From assembly GCA_937924465.1 (NCBI GenBank), contig CALDSP010000179.1, forward strand, positions 1-6,017: a DNA stretch of 6,017 bases, written 5' to 3'. This DNA is from an uncultured Leptospiraceae bacterium. GTDB taxonomy: Bacteria > Spirochaetota > Leptospiria > Leptospirales > Leptospiraceae. The notes beneath the pieces were generated by a model that was given only the letters and a program-made list of their open reading frames with translations, ran no database searches and had not been told where the DNA came from. The translations under genes were made by a program, and so were the position numbers. How positions within the stretch are numbered: the stretch's first letter is position 1; each line of letters begins with the position of its first letter. Shown here in pieces: positions 5,757 through 6,017 of this stretch.

Positions 5757-6017
5757 AAACTGTTTGGCTTAGCTTGAATGTTTAAAATTAACTTTTTCTT
5801 ATGATAAATTTGTAAAAGACTAAACTCTATGGAATATTTCCAACCTACAGAAATTCCACCTTCTTTCTTTTGATTTGTTACTTTAAAATGGGTTCCTACC
5901 TGTGTAAAAGTAATTTTTTTATTTACCTCATCATAAATTCCAATCAAAGATTCATAGCTATCTCTTAAAGTAAGTTCATCGAAGACAGAATCTAAAAATT
6001 TACGTAATGACTTGTGA
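5753..6017 (-). CDS. 3' end of a gene resembling a degenerate SpoIIE/PP2C phosphatase domain (5' end outside window)
   Basis: The frame is open from the window edge to a TGA stop, giving 87 visible residues with no in-frame ATG. A TTG at 5947 could start a 64-residue protein, but the codons upstream also look coding, so I treat this as a truncated larger gene. Residues 23-41 (SLIG-IYD, then ITF, then VGT) line up almost without gaps with residues 647-666 of the phosphatase encoded next (SLIGGIYN, FEF, AGH). The preceding LRKFLDSVFDELTLRDS also suits the helix before that strand. The conserved Ala-Gly-His reads Val-Gly-Thr, and where the family has a hydrophobic strand followed by Asp-Gly this protein has LILNIQ and then ends. 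It would therefore lack C-terminal metal-binding aspartates. The stop overlaps the next start by 4 bp (ATGA), indicating translational coupling. That it is coding is fairly sure; the homology is an inference from a by-eye alignment. Confidence 0.7.
   Translation of the reverse strand, partial: HKSLRKFLDSVFDELTLRDSYESLIGIYDEVNKKITFTQVGTHFKVTNQKKEGGISVGWKYSIEFSLLQIYHKKKLILNIQAKPNSL

Noticed and set aside
5753..5947. A complete 64-residue gene starting at TTG 5947
   Set aside because: The frame stays open to the window edge, the upstream residues fit the same domain pattern, and no ribosome binding site precedes the TTG.

Overview
The window is AT-rich (G+C roughly 30% by eye) and densely coded. 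Every gene that can be supported lies on the minus strand, so transcription runs from the right edge toward the left. TGA is used as a stop, so the standard bacterial code fits. The mix of a large membrane-anchored SpoIIE-type phosphatase, a lipoprotein cytochrome, MltG and low G+C suggests a Gram-negative-type bacterium, possibly a spirochaete related to Leptospirales. That placement is a guess from gene style, because no rRNA or other strong taxonomic marker is present.

Layout in transcription order: (1) 6017-5753, the 3' end of a gene cut by the window edge, whose residues resemble a degenerate C-terminal part of a SpoIIE/PP2C phosphatase domain; (2) 5756-3411, an intact multi-pass membrane protein with a GAF-like region and a SpoIIE/PP2C Ser/Thr phosphatase domain; (3) 3396-2845, hisI, phosphoribosyl-AMP cyclohydrolase; (4) 2855-1818, mltG, endolytic murein transglycosylase; (5) 1821-1564, a small coiled-coil protein of unknown function; (6) 1552-644, a predicted diheme lipoprotein with an N-terminal cytochrome c domain and a C-terminal Tll0287-like (DUF3365) domain; (7) 625-152, a flavin reductase-like protein. 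The last 151 bases hold no gene that can be called with confidence.

Neighbours overlap by 4 or 11 bp or are separated by 11 to 18 bp, so this is almost certainly one operon. Two Shine-Dalgarno sequences are built onto the preceding TGA stop codon. No promoter or convincing terminator lies inside the window. The gene products span signalling, histidine synthesis, cell-wall synthesis and redox chemistry, with no obvious single pathway.

The most striking observation is in HisI. The Asp-Cys-Asp-x-Asp metal-binding motif is missing from its normal place in the conserved core (replaced by Ser-Arg-Leu-Tyr-Lys), while an Asp-Cys-Asp-Glu-Asp motif appears about 94 residues earlier in an N-terminal extension. 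This looks like relocation of the metal site within the protein. The second is the apparent tandem of a degenerate SpoIIE-like domain with an intact one.
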